Source of the DNA: Alistipes timonensis JC136
GTDB taxonomy: Bacteria > Bacteroidota > Bacteroidia > Bacteroidales > Rikenellaceae
Assembly (NCBI RefSeq): GCF_900107675.1
Contig: NZ_FNRI01000010.1
Span: 48,751-112,750 of the forward strand
Direction: 5' to 3'
DNA: 64,000 nucleotides
Part shown: one piece after another, positions 1 through 9,700 of the stretch
Numbering within the stretch: the first letter of the stretch is position 1
Layout: each line of letters begins with the position of its first letter
Translations under genes and position numbers: made by a program
The notes under the pieces: model-generated
The model's input: only the letters and a program-made list of their open reading frames with translations
What the model was told of the DNA's origin: nothing
The model's database searches: none

Positions 1-289
1 AATGGGCGTCCATCTCGGCCTCGGTCACCACCCCCTCCTTCACGAAGTCGGGCATCAGCGCGAGGTCCTCGGCATCCTTGCGCACGGCATCGTAATCGTC
101 GACCCACGCTTTGATCGCCGCCACCTTGCGCAGCTGCTCGCGCGCCTTGTCGGGCTCGTCCCAGAAATTCGGCTCCTGGGTCTTCTCCTCCTCGTTGCGC
201 AGGTCGATGCGCTTCTGTTCGATGTCGAGACAGCGTTCCAACGCCTCCCGGCGCTGTCCGATCTCTTTGATCTGTTCGGCAAGTACCAT
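1..289 (-). CDS. prfB: Peptide chain release factor 2 (N-terminal part)
   Basis: This is the first 96 codons of release factor 2, which reads UGA and UAA stop codons; the rest lies beyond the left edge. The frame opens MVLAEQIKEIGQRREALERC and continues LDIEQKRIDLRNEEEK, then NFWDEPDKAREQLRK, matching the N-terminal PCRF helical domain. The start is the ATG at 289, five bases after the stop of the upstream cytidylate-kinase-like gene, so the two are probably co-transcribed. In many bacteria codon 25-26 of prfB is an in-frame UGA needing a +1 frameshift (CTT TGA C). Here the equivalent position reads CTC GAC and stays open, so the autoregulatory frameshift is absent. The identification rests on the N-terminal domain alone. 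Confidence 0.85.
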   Translation of the reverse strand, partial: MVLAEQIKEIGQRREALERCLDIEQKRIDLRNEEEKTQEPNFWDEPDKAREQLRKVAAIKAWVDDYDAVRKDAEDLALMPDFVKEGVVTEAEMDAH

Positions 290-294
290 ATCGC

Positions 295-927
295 TTAAAA
301 TTTTTCGTGCAGTTTTCGTGCGGCGAATTCCAGGATGAAACCGGCCGTGCCCTTGTCGCCCAGCACCGAGGAATTCACGCAGAGGTGGTAAGTCGAAGCC
401 ACGCCCCACGTCCGCGAACTGTAATAGTTGTAGTACGAGGCGCGGCGGGCGTCCACGCGCTCCATCAGGTCTTGCGCCTCGGCTGGCGTGCAGCCCTGCC
501 GCGCACAGATGCGGCGGCAGCGATCCTCGTCGTCGGCCGTGATGAAGACGTTGACGCAACGCGGGTTCTCGCGCAGGATGTAGTCGGCGCAGCGGCCCAC
601 GAAAACCGCCGGCTCCTCCGCGGCGACCTTGCGGATCACGTCACTCTGGATTTTGAACAGCGCGTCGTTCGACAGGATGTTCGTCATGCCCGCGTCGTCG
701 CCCGCAAACGGGGCGCGAAGGTAGCCGATCATTGTCGAAAGCATGCCGCGCGACTCCTTTTCGTCGGCCTTCTCGAATATCTCGGGACAGATGCCGCTCT
801 CCCGGGCAGCCAGGTTTATCAGCTCCTTGTCGTAGAGGCGGATGTCCAGCCGGCGGGCGATGATCTCCCCGACGGTCCTGCCGCCGCTGCCCAGCTGGCG
901 GCCGATGTTGATGACGAATTTTTCCAT
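295..927 (-). CDS. Cytidylate kinase-like family protein
   Basis: A 210-residue protein of the cytidylate-kinase-like P-loop family, probably a nucleotide kinase of unproven substrate. The N-terminus MEKFVINIGRQLGSGGRTVG carries a P-loop-like GRQLGSGG, followed by an IIARRLDIRLYDKELI segment typical of this family, and a later VFVGRCADYIL segment resembling the NMP-binding region. The frame is open 11 codons further upstream, but the ATG at 927 is preferred because it begins at the family's conserved N-terminus and avoids overlapping the MATE gene, whose stop is at 932-934. It lies 4 bp downstream of that gene and 5 bp upstream of prfB, so all three appear to form one operon. It is not the canonical Cmk. 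Confidence 0.75.
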   Translation of the reverse strand: MEKFVINIGRQLGSGGRTVGEIIARRLDIRLYDKELINLAARESGICPEIFEKADEKESRGMLSTMIGYLRAPFAGDDAGMTNILSNDALFKIQSDVIRKVAAEEPAVFVGRCADYILRENPRCVNVFITADDEDRCRRICARQGCTPAEAQDLMERVDARRASYYNYYSSRTWGVASTYHLCVNSSVLGDKGTAGFILEFAARKLHEKF

Positions 928-931
928 ATTC

Positions 932-2332
932 CTATCCCTCTTTGGCGGCGTTTTCCGCACCGATGGCCCGGAATTTCCGCAGTTGGTAAGTCAGCATGAA
1001 GAACGCCACGAGCGACGCCAGGAAGTCCGACAGCGGCATCGCGCACCACACGCCCCAACTGCCGTTCCACTCGGTGTAGACATCGAAGATGCGGGGCAGG
1101 AAGATCAGCCCCGGCATCAGGAACAACAGCTGACGCGACAGCGACAGGAAGATCGCCTTGCCGGCCATGCCGACGCTCATGAAGAAGTTCGTGGCCACCA
1201 TCTGAAACCCGATGATCGGGAAGCAGAAGAAGACGATGCGCATGCCCTCAACCGAAAGGCGTATCAGCTCCTCGTCGGAGGTGAACATTCCCACGGCGAG
1301 CCGCGGCATGAACTCGCCGATGACGAATCCCGCCGTGGTGACGCACGTGGCGCCGATGATCGTCAGCTTCAGCACGCGCATCACGCGGTCGTACTGCTTC
1401 GCGCCGAAGTTATAACCCGCAATGGGCTGCATGCCCTGGTTGACGCCCAGCACGATCATCACGAAGAAGAACGCCAGCCGGTTGACGATGCCGTAGGCGC
1501 CGATCGTCAGGTCGCCCCCGTACTCCTTCAGTCCCTTGTTGATGAGGATGACGATGAAACACGCCGCGAGGTTCATCAGAAAGGGCGACATGCCGATAGC
1601 GAGCATGTCGCGTACGATCTTTTTCCGCAGGCGGTAGATGCCGTGGCGGAAGTGGAGCAATTCCGATTTGTCGGAAAGTATCCGGAACTGCCACACGAGC
1701 GAGATAACCTGCGCCAGCACCGTGGCGATAGCCGCACCGCGGATGCCCCAGCCGAATCCGAAGATGAAGACCGGGTCGAGAATCGCATTGATGACCACCG
1801 TGATGATCGTGGCGTACATCGACTTGCGGGGGTGTCCCGAAGCCCTCAGCACAGCATTCAGACCCAGATACATGTGGGTAACGACATTGCCCAGCAGGAT
1901 GATCTTCATATACTCGCGGGCATAGCCGATCGTGGCCTCGCTGGCCCCGAAAAAATAGAGAATCGGGTCGAGGAAGGCCAATGTCACGAGGCCGAACGAC
2001 ACACCGATTATAAGATTGAGCACCAGCACGTTGCCCAGCACCCGCTGGGCCGTTTCATAGTCCCGCTGGCCCAGGCGCATCGAGATCAGCGTCGCGGCGC
2101 CCACGCCCACCAGCGAACCGAAAGCCGCGGCGAGGTTCATCAACGGGAAGGTCAGCGCAAGGCCCGAAATGGCCAGCGGCCCTACTCCGTGGCCGATGAA
2201 GATACTGTCGACCATGTTGTAGAGCGACGACGCCGTCATGGCGATGATCGCCGGCACGGCATATTGCACGAGCAGCTTCCGGATGCGCTCGGTCCCGAGC
2301 TCCAAAGCCGCCGATTTGAGTTCTGTTGTCAT
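932..2332 (-). CDS. MATE family efflux transporter
   Basis: A 466-residue polytopic inner-membrane protein of the MATE (multidrug and toxic compound extrusion) family, which exports cationic compounds using a Na+ or H+ gradient. It has about twelve hydrophobic segments and the two-fold repeat of the family. Recognisable pieces are the N-terminal LLVQYAVPAIIAMTASSLYN, the VDSIFIGHGVGPLAISGLAL segment, and the mid-protein GVNQGMQPIAGYNFGAKQYD. It is the first gene of an apparent operon with the cytidylate-kinase-like gene and prfB. The substrate cannot be told from sequence. A second, distinct MATE gene lies at 53287. Confidence 0.9.
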   Translation of the reverse strand: MTTELKSAALELGTERIRKLLVQYAVPAIIAMTASSLYNMVDSIFIGHGVGPLAISGLALTFPLMNLAAAFGSLVGVGAATLISMRLGQRDYETAQRVLGNVLVLNLIIGVSFGLVTLAFLDPILYFFGASEATIGYAREYMKIILLGNVVTHMYLGLNAVLRASGHPRKSMYATIITVVINAILDPVFIFGFGWGIRGAAIATVLAQVISLVWQFRILSDKSELLHFRHGIYRLRKKIVRDMLAIGMSPFLMNLAACFIVILINKGLKEYGGDLTIGAYGIVNRLAFFFVMIVLGVNQGMQPIAGYNFGAKQYDRVMRVLKLTIIGATCVTTAGFVIGEFMPRLAVGMFTSDEELIRLSVEGMRIVFFCFPIIGFQMVATNFFMSVGMAGKAIFLSLSRQLLFLMPGLIFLPRIFDVYTEWNGSWGVWCAMPLSDFLASLVAFFMLTYQLRKFRAIGAENAAKEG

Positions 2333-2372
2333 AAATTTATTCCATTTTCCCGCGTCTCAGACACGGAATTTC

Positions 2373-2634
2373 ATGTACTTTTTTCCGAAAAAAGTACCAA
2401 AAACTCTCCGACGGATGCCTCTGCCTGCGACAAACCGTCTAACGCTGGCTCCGGGCGACTATTCGCGGGTTTGCAAGCAAACCGTCCCCTCCGCTCGCGC
2501 TTTTAGCCGGTCCGTCGCTTAACGACTCCGGCATCGAGTCGGAATCTTTCAATGCGGCATACGGGAGCGGAAATAAGGTGCTGATATGCAAAGTACTGCC
2601 GCAGCCCCTAAATCCCGCCTCTTAGGTGGGCGGG
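2373..2634. repeat. Dispersed ~260-bp repeat, copy 1
   Basis: This stretch is nearly identical to 37138-37396 in the same orientation. It opens with a hairpin (TACTTTTTTCCG then AAAAAAGTA) whose second copy has a different loop but still pairs. A long conserved body follows, differing at only a few positions, and it ends with a CCCGCCTCTTAGGTGGG palindrome. Short open frames exist on both strands but differ between copies and show no protein family, so I read it as a non-coding interspersed element. It fills most of the gap between the MATE gene and cysS (2333-2705), where no other gene is visible. Confidence 0.85.
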
Positions 2635-2686
2635 TCGAAGCGCCATTCAGGTCCCGACACGGGGAATCCTGCCGTCGCCCCTGAAA

Positions 2687-2703
2687 CCCACCTCTTAGGT
2701 GGG
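2687..2703 (-). terminator. Hairpin downstream of cysS
   Basis: CCCACCTCTTAGGTGGG is a perfect 6-bp stem just beyond the cysS stop (2706). The same CTCTTAGG-centred hairpin closes the dispersed repeat at 2614-2630 and lies downstream of the acyl-CoA synthetase gene at 37379-37395. It has no clear U tract, so the terminator role is inferred. Confidence 0.5.
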
Positions 2704-2705
2704 GG

Positions 2706-4181
2706 CTATTCCAACTCCCAGTCCGTGCCCTCCTTGCCGTCTTTGACGCGGATGCCGGCGGCGGCCAACCCGTCGCGGATGCGGTCCGAAGCGGCCCAGT
2801 CCTTCGCGGCGCGGGCTTTCAGGCGCTCCTCCAGCAGCATCTCGACCAGCGGCGTCACGTAATCCCGGCCCGAAGCGGCTCCGACGGCCTTTTCGTCACG
2901 CAGGCCCAGAATGTCGAAGGCATAGCGGCGGACGGTGGCCGTAAGGGTTTCGAGATCGGCGGCGGTGATCGTCTGCGAACCGTCGACCAACTGGTTGATG
3001 ATGCGCACCCAGTCGAAGAGCGCCGAAATGACCATCGGCGAATTGAGGTCGTCGGCCATCGCCTCGGCACAGCGGGTCTCCAGCTCGGCGGGATTGACCG
3101 TCGAAGCGTCGGCGGGTTTGATTTTCCCCAAAGCCTCAATACCCTTCATCAGACGGTCCAGCCCCTTCTCGGCGGCCTGCAGGGCCTCGTTCGAGAAGTC
3201 GAGCGTCGAGCGGTACTGCGCCTGCAGCACGAAGAAGCGGATGGTCATGGGCGAATAAGCCTGCGCCAGCAGCTTGTGGCTGCCGGTGAAGAGCTCCTCG
3301 AGGGTGATGAAGTTGCCCAGCGACTTGCCCATCTTCTGCCCGTTAATCGTAATCATGTTGTTGTGCACCCAGTAGCGGGCCGAATCGTGGCCCAGCGCGG
3401 CGGTCGACTGCGCGATCTCGCACTCGTGGTGCGGGAACATCAGGTCCATGCCGCCGCCGTGGATGTCGAAACGCTCCCCGAGGTAGCGCGTGGACATCGC
3501 CGAGCACTCCATGTGCCAGCCCGGGAATCCCTCGCCCCAGGGCGACGGCCACCGCATGATATGCTCGGGCGCCGCCTTCTTCCACAGTGCGAAATCGTAC
3601 GAATGGCGCTTGTCCGACTGTCCGTCCAGCTCGCGCGTGTTAGCGATGATGTCGTCGAGGTTGCGGCCCGACAACTTGCCGTAGTTGTATTTGGCGTTGT
3701 ACTTCTCCACGTCGAAGTAGACCGACCCGTTGGACTCGTAGGCATAGCCGTCGGCGAGGATCTTCTTCACGAACTCGATCTGCTCGATGATGTGGCCCGA
3801 GGCGTAGGGCTCGATCGAGGGGGTCTCGACATTGAGGGCCTCCATCGCACGGTGGTAACGCTCCGTGTAGTAGTGCGCCACCTCCATCGGTTCGAGCTGT
3901 TCGAGGCGGGCCTTCTTGGCGATCTTGTCCTCACCCTCGTCGGCGTCGTGCTCCAGATGGCCCACGTCCGTGACGTTGCGCACGTAGCGCACCTTGTAGC
4001 CGACGGCTTTGAGGTAACGGAACAGCAGGTCGAAGGTCACGGCGGGCCGGGCGTGGCCCAGGTGCGGGTCGCCGTAAACCGTGGGACCGCAGACATACAT
4101 GCCCACGCGGCCCGGAACGAGGGGCTCGAACTCCTCCTTGCGGCGGGTGAGCGTATTGTAAAGTACGAGTTTGGAATCCAT
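2706..4181 (-). CDS. cysS: Cysteinyl-tRNA synthetase
   Basis: A 491-residue class I aminoacyl-tRNA synthetase that charges tRNA-Cys. Sequence marks are the HIGH-type motif HLGH inside CGPTVYGDPHLGHARPAVTF (residues about 31-50), the KMSKS-type motif KMGKSLGNF, and the zinc site with the Cys of CGPTVY, the Cys of GWHMECSAMS and HHECEIAQS. The C-terminal helical anticodon-binding region runs through YVTPLVEMLLEERLKARAAK. The length matches the family. The start ATG at 4181 gives MDSKLVLYNTLTRRKEEF, the usual beginning. Confidence 0.97.
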   Translation of the reverse strand: MDSKLVLYNTLTRRKEEFEPLVPGRVGMYVCGPTVYGDPHLGHARPAVTFDLLFRYLKAVGYKVRYVRNVTDVGHLEHDADEGEDKIAKKARLEQLEPMEVAHYYTERYHRAMEALNVETPSIEPYASGHIIEQIEFVKKILADGYAYESNGSVYFDVEKYNAKYNYGKLSGRNLDDIIANTRELDGQSDKRHSYDFALWKKAAPEHIMRWPSPWGEGFPGWHMECSAMSTRYLGERFDIHGGGMDLMFPHHECEIAQSTAALGHDSARYWVHNNMITINGQKMGKSLGNFITLEELFTGSHKLLAQAYSPMTIRFFVLQAQYRSTLDFSNEALQAAEKGLDRLMKGIEALGKIKPADASTVNPAELETRCAEAMADDLNSPMVISALFDWVRIINQLVDGSQTITAADLETLTATVRRYAFDILGLRDEKAVGAASGRDYVTPLVEMLLEERLKARAAKDWAASDRIRDGLAAAGIRVKDGKEGTDWELE

Positions 4182-4247
4182 ATTCGTGAATTAACGTTTT
4201 GAACGGGTAAAATTACAACTTTTTCCGCAAACATCCGCGCTCGGAGC

Positions 4248-4922
4248 TCAAAAATCGAGCAGGCGGAAGCGTTCGCGCACCTCGGGCATCGGCATCGGCT
4301 CCTCGTAGTGCCACCATTCGCGGCGGTAGGGAACCAGCCCCGCCCCGCGCATGACCGACCGGAGCAGTTCGCGGTTGCGGGCCGCCGTGGCGGAGATCTT
4401 CCCCGCGGCGACCAGCGCGGCCTCGCCTCCGGTGTGGGCCTCCTCGCCGAAAAAATCGACCGCCGTGCCCATGTCGGCCTCGCGCCCCGCGGCGTCGAAC
4501 AGCGTCACGTCGACCGCCACGCCGTAATTGTGACGCCCGCCGCGCGCGCCGTCGGCCACATAAACCTGATTCGGAGTCCCCTCGACCAGGCTGTACATAT
4601 ACCGCTGGACGCTGATCGGACGCGCCGCGTCGCAGACCAGCATCCGCCACCCGGGACGCCGTTCACGCAGCAACCGCTGGGCGTGCGCCAGCTTCGCGGC
4701 GAAGTGCGGCAGCAGATAGGCCCGTTCGAGGTCGCCGTAAACGTCGCGGCCCATGAAATTGTCGTCCGTGGAGTACATCAGCCGTACGCGCAGCGTGGAA
4801 TCCACTTCGAGCACGTCGACCAATCCCGCGTCGCGCATTTTCCGGTCGGTCGCACCCTGCGCCCGGACGCCCGCACAAAAAATCAGGACGGCACAGGCCG
4901 CCAACAGGAGTCTTCGTTTCAT
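4248..4922 (-). CDS. D-alanyl-D-alanine dipeptidase (VanX/DdpX-like, peptidase M15D)
   Basis: A 224-residue secreted zinc peptidase of the VanX/DdpX group, which cleaves D-Ala-D-Ala. A signal peptide (MKRRLLLAACAVLIFCAGVRAQG) targets it to the periplasm. Family motifs are VCDAARPISVQ, the zinc-binding GGRHNYGVAVDVTLFD with its His and Asp, and the catalytic EWWHYE near residue 208. In a bacterium with no visible van genes nearby, the likely role is peptidoglycan dipeptide salvage rather than vancomycin resistance. It is divergent from the DEAD-box helicase gene; the shared 90-bp gap contains a TACCTTTA box in each direction. Confidence 0.88.
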   Translation of the reverse strand: MKRRLLLAACAVLIFCAGVRAQGATDRKMRDAGLVDVLEVDSTLRVRLMYSTDDNFMGRDVYGDLERAYLLPHFAAKLAHAQRLLRERRPGWRMLVCDAARPISVQRYMYSLVEGTPNQVYVADGARGGRHNYGVAVDVTLFDAAGREADMGTAVDFFGEEAHTGGEAALVAAGKISATAARNRELLRSVMRGAGLVPYRREWWHYEEPMPMPEVRERFRLLDF

Positions 4923-5012
4923 ATTTGCGAATTATCGTCGCGTAAAGGTAAGAAATATACGCCCCTCCGGCGCAGGAACCGGGAAATTATCGTACCTTTA
5001 CCGCCGATTATT

Positions 5013-6638
5013 ATGAAATTTCAAGACTTAGGACTCTCCGAGCCGCTGTTACGCGCCATCGGGGAAAAGGGGTACACCGATCCGACCCCCATTCAGCAAC
5101 AAGCCATCCCTCCCGTACTCGAAGGCCGCGACCTGCAGGGCTGCGCACAGACCGGGACGGGCAAGACCGCAGCCTTCACGCTGCCTATCCTCCAGCTTTT
5201 AGCCGCAGAACCCGCCGCCAGGGGGCGCCGCGAAATACGCGCCCTGGTCATCACGCCGACACGCGAACTGGCCATCCAGATCGACGAATGCTGCCGCGAC
5301 TATGCGCGCTACCTCTCCATCCGCCACTGCGTGATCTTCGGAGGCGTCAACCAGCGTCCGCAGGTCGATGCGCTGCAACGCGGCGTGGACCTGCTGGTCG
5401 CCACCCCGGGCCGGCTGCTGGACCTCATCGGGCAGGGCTATATTTCGTTGGACAAGATCCGCTTTTTCGTGCTCGACGAGGCCGACCGCATGCTGGACAT
5501 GGGCTTCATCCACGACATCCGCCGCATCCTGCCGCTGCTGCCCGCACAGCGGCAGACACTTTTCTTCTCAGCCACGATGCCCCCGGACATCGCCCAACTG
5601 GCCGCCAAAATCCTGCACGATCCCGTGCTGGTGACCGTCACCCCGCCCGCTTCGGTGGTCGAGACCATCTCGCAGCGGGTCCACTTCGCCGAGAAGGCCG
5701 AAAAGAGCCAACTGCTGATCGACCTGCTGGAAGGCTCCGACGCTCAGCAGGTGCTCGTCTTCACACGCACCAAGCACGGCGCCGACAAGCTGGCCAAGAT
5801 ACTCAACCGCGCCGGCATCCAGTCGAGCGCCATTCACGGCAACAAGTCGCAGAACGCCCGCGTGAAGGCCATGAACGACTTCAAAGGCGGTTTCTGCCGG
5901 GTGCTGATCGCCACCGACATCGCAGCGCGGGGCATCGACATCGACCAGCTCCCGCTGGTCATCAACTACGACCTGCCGGAGGTTCCCGAGACCTACGTCC
6001 ACCGCATCGGCCGCACGGGCCGCGCCGGATACGAGGGCACCGCATGGTCGTTCTGCTCGGAGGACGAGTTCGACTACCTGAAAGACATCCAGAAGCTCAC
6101 CGGACTGACGATCCCCGTCGAGGGACCCGTTCCGGAATTCGCCGCGCGGCAGTCCGCCGCACCGGCCCGGAAGTCCGCCCGGAAATCCTCGCCGAAACCG
6201 GCCCGCAGCACGGAACAGCAGGCTGCCCCAAAGCCGGCCCGGAATGCCGAGCCCAAACCCGCCCGCAAGCAGGAACCGAAGCAAGCCCCCGCACAGGAAA
6301 CGGCGGAACCGGCAGCCCGTTCGTCACGCTCCCGGCGGCGCCGGGGCACGCGCCCCGCACCGGGAACACCCATCCAGCCTGCGGACAAAGGCACGGCCGA
6401 CGCGGCCCGCAAGCAGGAGCGCAACGGCTCCGGCAACGCCCCGAGGAGCGACCGCAACGCCCCGAAAACCGCCGCAAACAAATCAGCCGCCGCGAACACG
6501 CCGGAGGGCGCTTCGAAGTCATCGTCGTCCCGCCGCCGCAAACGCCGCCCCGCAGGCGGTGCGAAACCGGCGCAGGCGCAGGCCGCAAAACCCGCCGCAG
6601 AAGCCGCTCCGCGAAAGAGTTGGTGGAAAATGTGGTAA
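5013..6638 (+). CDS. DEAD-box ATP-dependent RNA helicase (RhlE-like)
   Basis: A 541-residue RNA helicase. The start is the ATG at 5013 (MKFQDLGLSEPLLRAIGEKG), the Q-motif start; the frame is open far upstream, but that part overlaps the divergent dipeptidase gene. Motifs in order are PTPIQQQAIP, AQTGTGKT, PTRELAIQI, VLDEADRMLDMGF, FFSATMP, and HRIGRTGRAG. The core ends near residue 370. About 165 residues of basic low-complexity tail follow, rich in Ala, Pro, Lys and Arg with repeated PARK/PKPAR units and SSRRRKRR, ending KSWWKMW. Such tails in RhlE/CsdA-like helicases bind RNA and act in ribosome assembly or cold adaptation; the exact role here is inferred. Confidence 0.93.
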   Translation: MKFQDLGLSEPLLRAIGEKGYTDPTPIQQQAIPPVLEGRDLQGCAQTGTGKTAAFTLPILQLLAAEPAARGRREIRALVITPTRELAIQIDECCRDYARYLSIRHCVIFGGVNQRPQVDALQRGVDLLVATPGRLLDLIGQGYISLDKIRFFVLDEADRMLDMGFIHDIRRILPLLPAQRQTLFFSATMPPDIAQLAAKILHDPVLVTVTPPASVVETISQRVHFAEKAEKSQLLIDLLEGSDAQQVLVFTRTKHGADKLAKILNRAGIQSSAIHGNKSQNARVKAMNDFKGGFCRVLIATDIAARGIDIDQLPLVINYDLPEVPETYVHRIGRTGRAGYEGTAWSFCSEDEFDYLKDIQKLTGLTIPVEGPVPEFAARQSAAPARKSARKSSPKPARSTEQQAAPKPARNAEPKPARKQEPKQAPAQETAEPAARSSRSRRRRGTRPAPGTPIQPADKGTADAARKQERNGSGNAPRSDRNAPKTAANKSAAANTPEGASKSSSSRRRKRRPAGGAKPAQAQAAKPAAEAAPRKSWWKMW

Positions 6639-6662
6639 AATCGGGCTTCCCGAAAAATAAGG

Positions 6663-6693
6663 TTTGAAATAAAACGTTAAATCATTACTTTTG
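6663..6693 (+). promoter_or_regulatory. Promoter of the DUF2723 gene
   Basis: TTTG (6663-6666), 19 bp, then TACTTTTG (6686-6693) fits the Bacteroidetes primary-sigma consensus exactly. It lies 35 bp before the ATG at 6729 and shows that this gene has its own promoter after the helicase gene. Confidence 0.75.
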
Positions 6694-6728
6694 TACGATA
6701 AGTAGTTACGAAAAAAGTTTTCTCGGAT

Positions 6729-9700
6729 ATGCACTTTTTCAAACGCTGGAACAACATTATGGGCTGGACGGTGTTCGCCATTGCGGCGATCGTCTACCTG
6801 ATGACCATGGAACCCGTGTCGAGTCTCTGGGACTGCTCGGAGTTCATCGCCACCTCCTACAAACTCGAAGTGGGACACCCTCCCGGAGCGCCCCTGTTCA
6901 TGATGCTGGCGCGCCTGGCGACGCTCTTTTCGTTCGGCAACCCCGACTATGTGGGCATCGCCGTCAACGCCATGAACTCGCTGGCCAGCGCCTTCTGCAT
7001 CCTGTTCCTGTTCTGGACCATCACCCACCTGGCGCGGCGTCTGCTGACCCGCGACGGCGGCGAACTCTCCGTAGTCAACACCGTCGCCGTGCTGGGAGCC
7101 GGAGCCGTCGGGGCCCTGGCCTACACCTTCACCGACACTTTCTGGTTCTCGGCCATCGAGGGCGAGGTCTACGCCCTCTCGTCGATGTTCACCGCACTGG
7201 TCGTCTGGCTGATGCTCAAATGGGAGGAGCAGGCCGACGAACCCCACTCCTCACGCTGGATCGTGCTGATCGCCTATCTGATGGGCCTCTCGATCGGCGT
7301 GCACATCCTCAACCTGCTGTGTATCCCCGCACTGGTCTTCATCTACTATTTCCGCAAGACCGAACGGGTGACCTGGAAAGGCATCGCGTGGTCGACCGTG
7401 ATCTCCGGGGCGCTGATCGTCTTCGTCAACAACTTCATCATCCCCTACACCGTCTGGTTCGGCGCGCAGATCGACACGCTGTTCGTCAATACGTTCGGCC
7501 TGCCGGTCAATTCGGGCATCACGCTCTTCGCGCTGGCGCTGATCGTCGGCATGGGATGGGCCGCATGGACCGCCCACAAGCGGGGCCGCGTCTTGCTGAA
7601 CATCATCCTGCTCTCGACGACGATGATCCTCATCGGCTACTCCTCCTACGCCTCGGTGACCATCCGCGCCGCAGCCAACCCGCCGATGAACTCCAACAAC
7701 CCCAACAATCCCCACGCCCTGCTGTCGCTCCTGAACCGCGACCAGTACGGCGACCGTCCGCTGCTCTACGGAGCCCAGTATTCGGCTCCCCCCGAGGGCG
7801 TGAAGGAGAAGAAGGTGTGGTATCTGGACGAGGACGGCAAGTACAAGACCGCCACGGTGCTGACGGGTTACACTCACTCGCCGGAGTTCATGACCCTCTT
7901 CCCGCGCATGTGGAACTACTCGAAAGGCGAAAAGGAGTACAAGCAGTGGGCCGCCTACCGCACCTCGGACGAAGTGCTGCGCGACGAAAACGGCAAGGTA
8001 CGCCTCGACGAAAAGGGAAACCCCGTGCGCGGCGAGGTGCTGGACTTCGGCCGCAAGAAGGTCTACACCGACTCCTACGGCGAACCCCGCACGGTCACGG
8101 AGCCGACCTTCGGCGAAAACCTCAACTTCTTCTTCAACTACCAGCTTTCGTACATGTACTGGCGCTATTTCCTGTGGAATTTCGTGGGACGCCAGAGCGA
8201 CATACAGCCTTCGCGCACGACGATCACCGACGGCAACTGGCTCTCGGGCATCCGCTGGATCGACGAGATGTACCTCGGCCCGCAGGACAACCTCCCGCGC
8301 GAAATCGCCGAAAATAAAGGCCGCAACACCTATTATTTCCTGCCCTTCCTGCTGGGGCTGATCGGACTGATCTATCAGCTGAACCGCGACCAGCGAAACT
8401 TCTCGATCGTGATGTGGCTGTTCGTAATGATGGGCATCGCGCTGGTCTTCTATTTCAACACCTCGCCCGGCGAGCCGCGCGAACGCGACTACGTCTATGC
8501 GGGATCGTTCTATGCCTTCTCGATCTGGATCGGATTCGGGGTGCTGGCCATCCGCGACCTGATCGCATGGATCACCAAGCGCGACAACGTCACGGCGGCG
8601 GCCGCCGCAACCCTCCTCTGCATGGGCGTTCCGGCGATCCTCGCGGCCCAGAACTGGGACGACCACGACCGTTCGCACCGCACGATGGCGCGTGACATCG
8701 GCTGGAACTACCTCATGTCGACGCTCCCCAACTCGATCATCCTCAACTACGGCGACAACGACACCTTCCCGCTGTGGAACAACCAGGAGGTTTACGGCGT
8801 GCGTCCCGACGTGCGGATCATGAACACCTCCTACCTCGGGGGCGAGTGGTACATCGACGAGATGAAGACCAAGGCCAACGACGCCGCAGGGGTTCCGTTC
8901 TCGCTGCCCAAGCACAAGTACACCTACAACAACGACATGATCTACGTCACCAACAGCGTAGACCGCACGGTGGACATCCGCGAGGTGATGGATTTCGTGC
9001 GCAGCGACGACCCGCGCAGCCAGATCAAACTCTCCGACGGTTCGATGACCGACTACATCCCCACCAAGCGCATCGCGCTGCCGGTGAACAAGGAGAACGC
9101 CATCGCTTCGGGCATCGTGGCCGAGAAGGACCGCGACAAGATGGTCGACACGGTGTATATCAACCTGAAGAAAAATTCGCTGGACAAAAACCAGCTGATG
9201 ATCCTCGACATGCTGGCCAACTTCGACTGGAAACGCCCGATCTACCTCACGCAGGTCTATATCCTGCAGGACTTCGGGCTGATGGACTACCTCCAGTTCG
9301 ACGGCTACGCCTACCGTCTCGTGCCGATTCTCACCCCGGCGCAGAACCCCTACGAGATCGGGCGCATTGACCCCGACTATGCGGCTCCGCTGCTGAAAGA
9401 GACCTTCCGCTACGGCAATATCTCCGATCCGAGGGTCTATGTCGACTACTTCATCCAATACAACCTCTCGGCCTCACACGCACGCGACGCCTTCGCCCGT
9501 GTGGCCAAGGAGCTGTTGCGGCAGGACCGCGTCGCCGAGGCCGTCGAGCTGCTCGACCTGGGGCTGGAGCGGATGCCGACCTCGCAGGTGCGCTTCACCG
9601 ACACCAACACCTATCCCTTCCTCGAAGCCTACTACGCCGCCGCGGCGATGGGCGACGCGGAGGCCGCCGACAAGGGCGACGCACTGCTCAGGGAGTATGC

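Noticed and set aside
842..2506. 554-codon open frame on the plus strand
   Set aside because: It is antisense to the MATE gene, has His/Glu/Arg-rich composition typical of reverse-strand shadows in GC-rich DNA, and resembles no family.
4248..4922. Vancomycin-resistance role for the VanX-like gene
   Set aside because: No vanH, vanA-type ligase or VanS/VanR genes are near; a cell-wall dipeptide salvage role is simpler.
7251..9458. 735-codon minus-strand open frame
   Set aside because: Shadow of the DUF2723 gene, rich in Val, His, Asp and Arg, without domains; the sense-strand protein is convincing.
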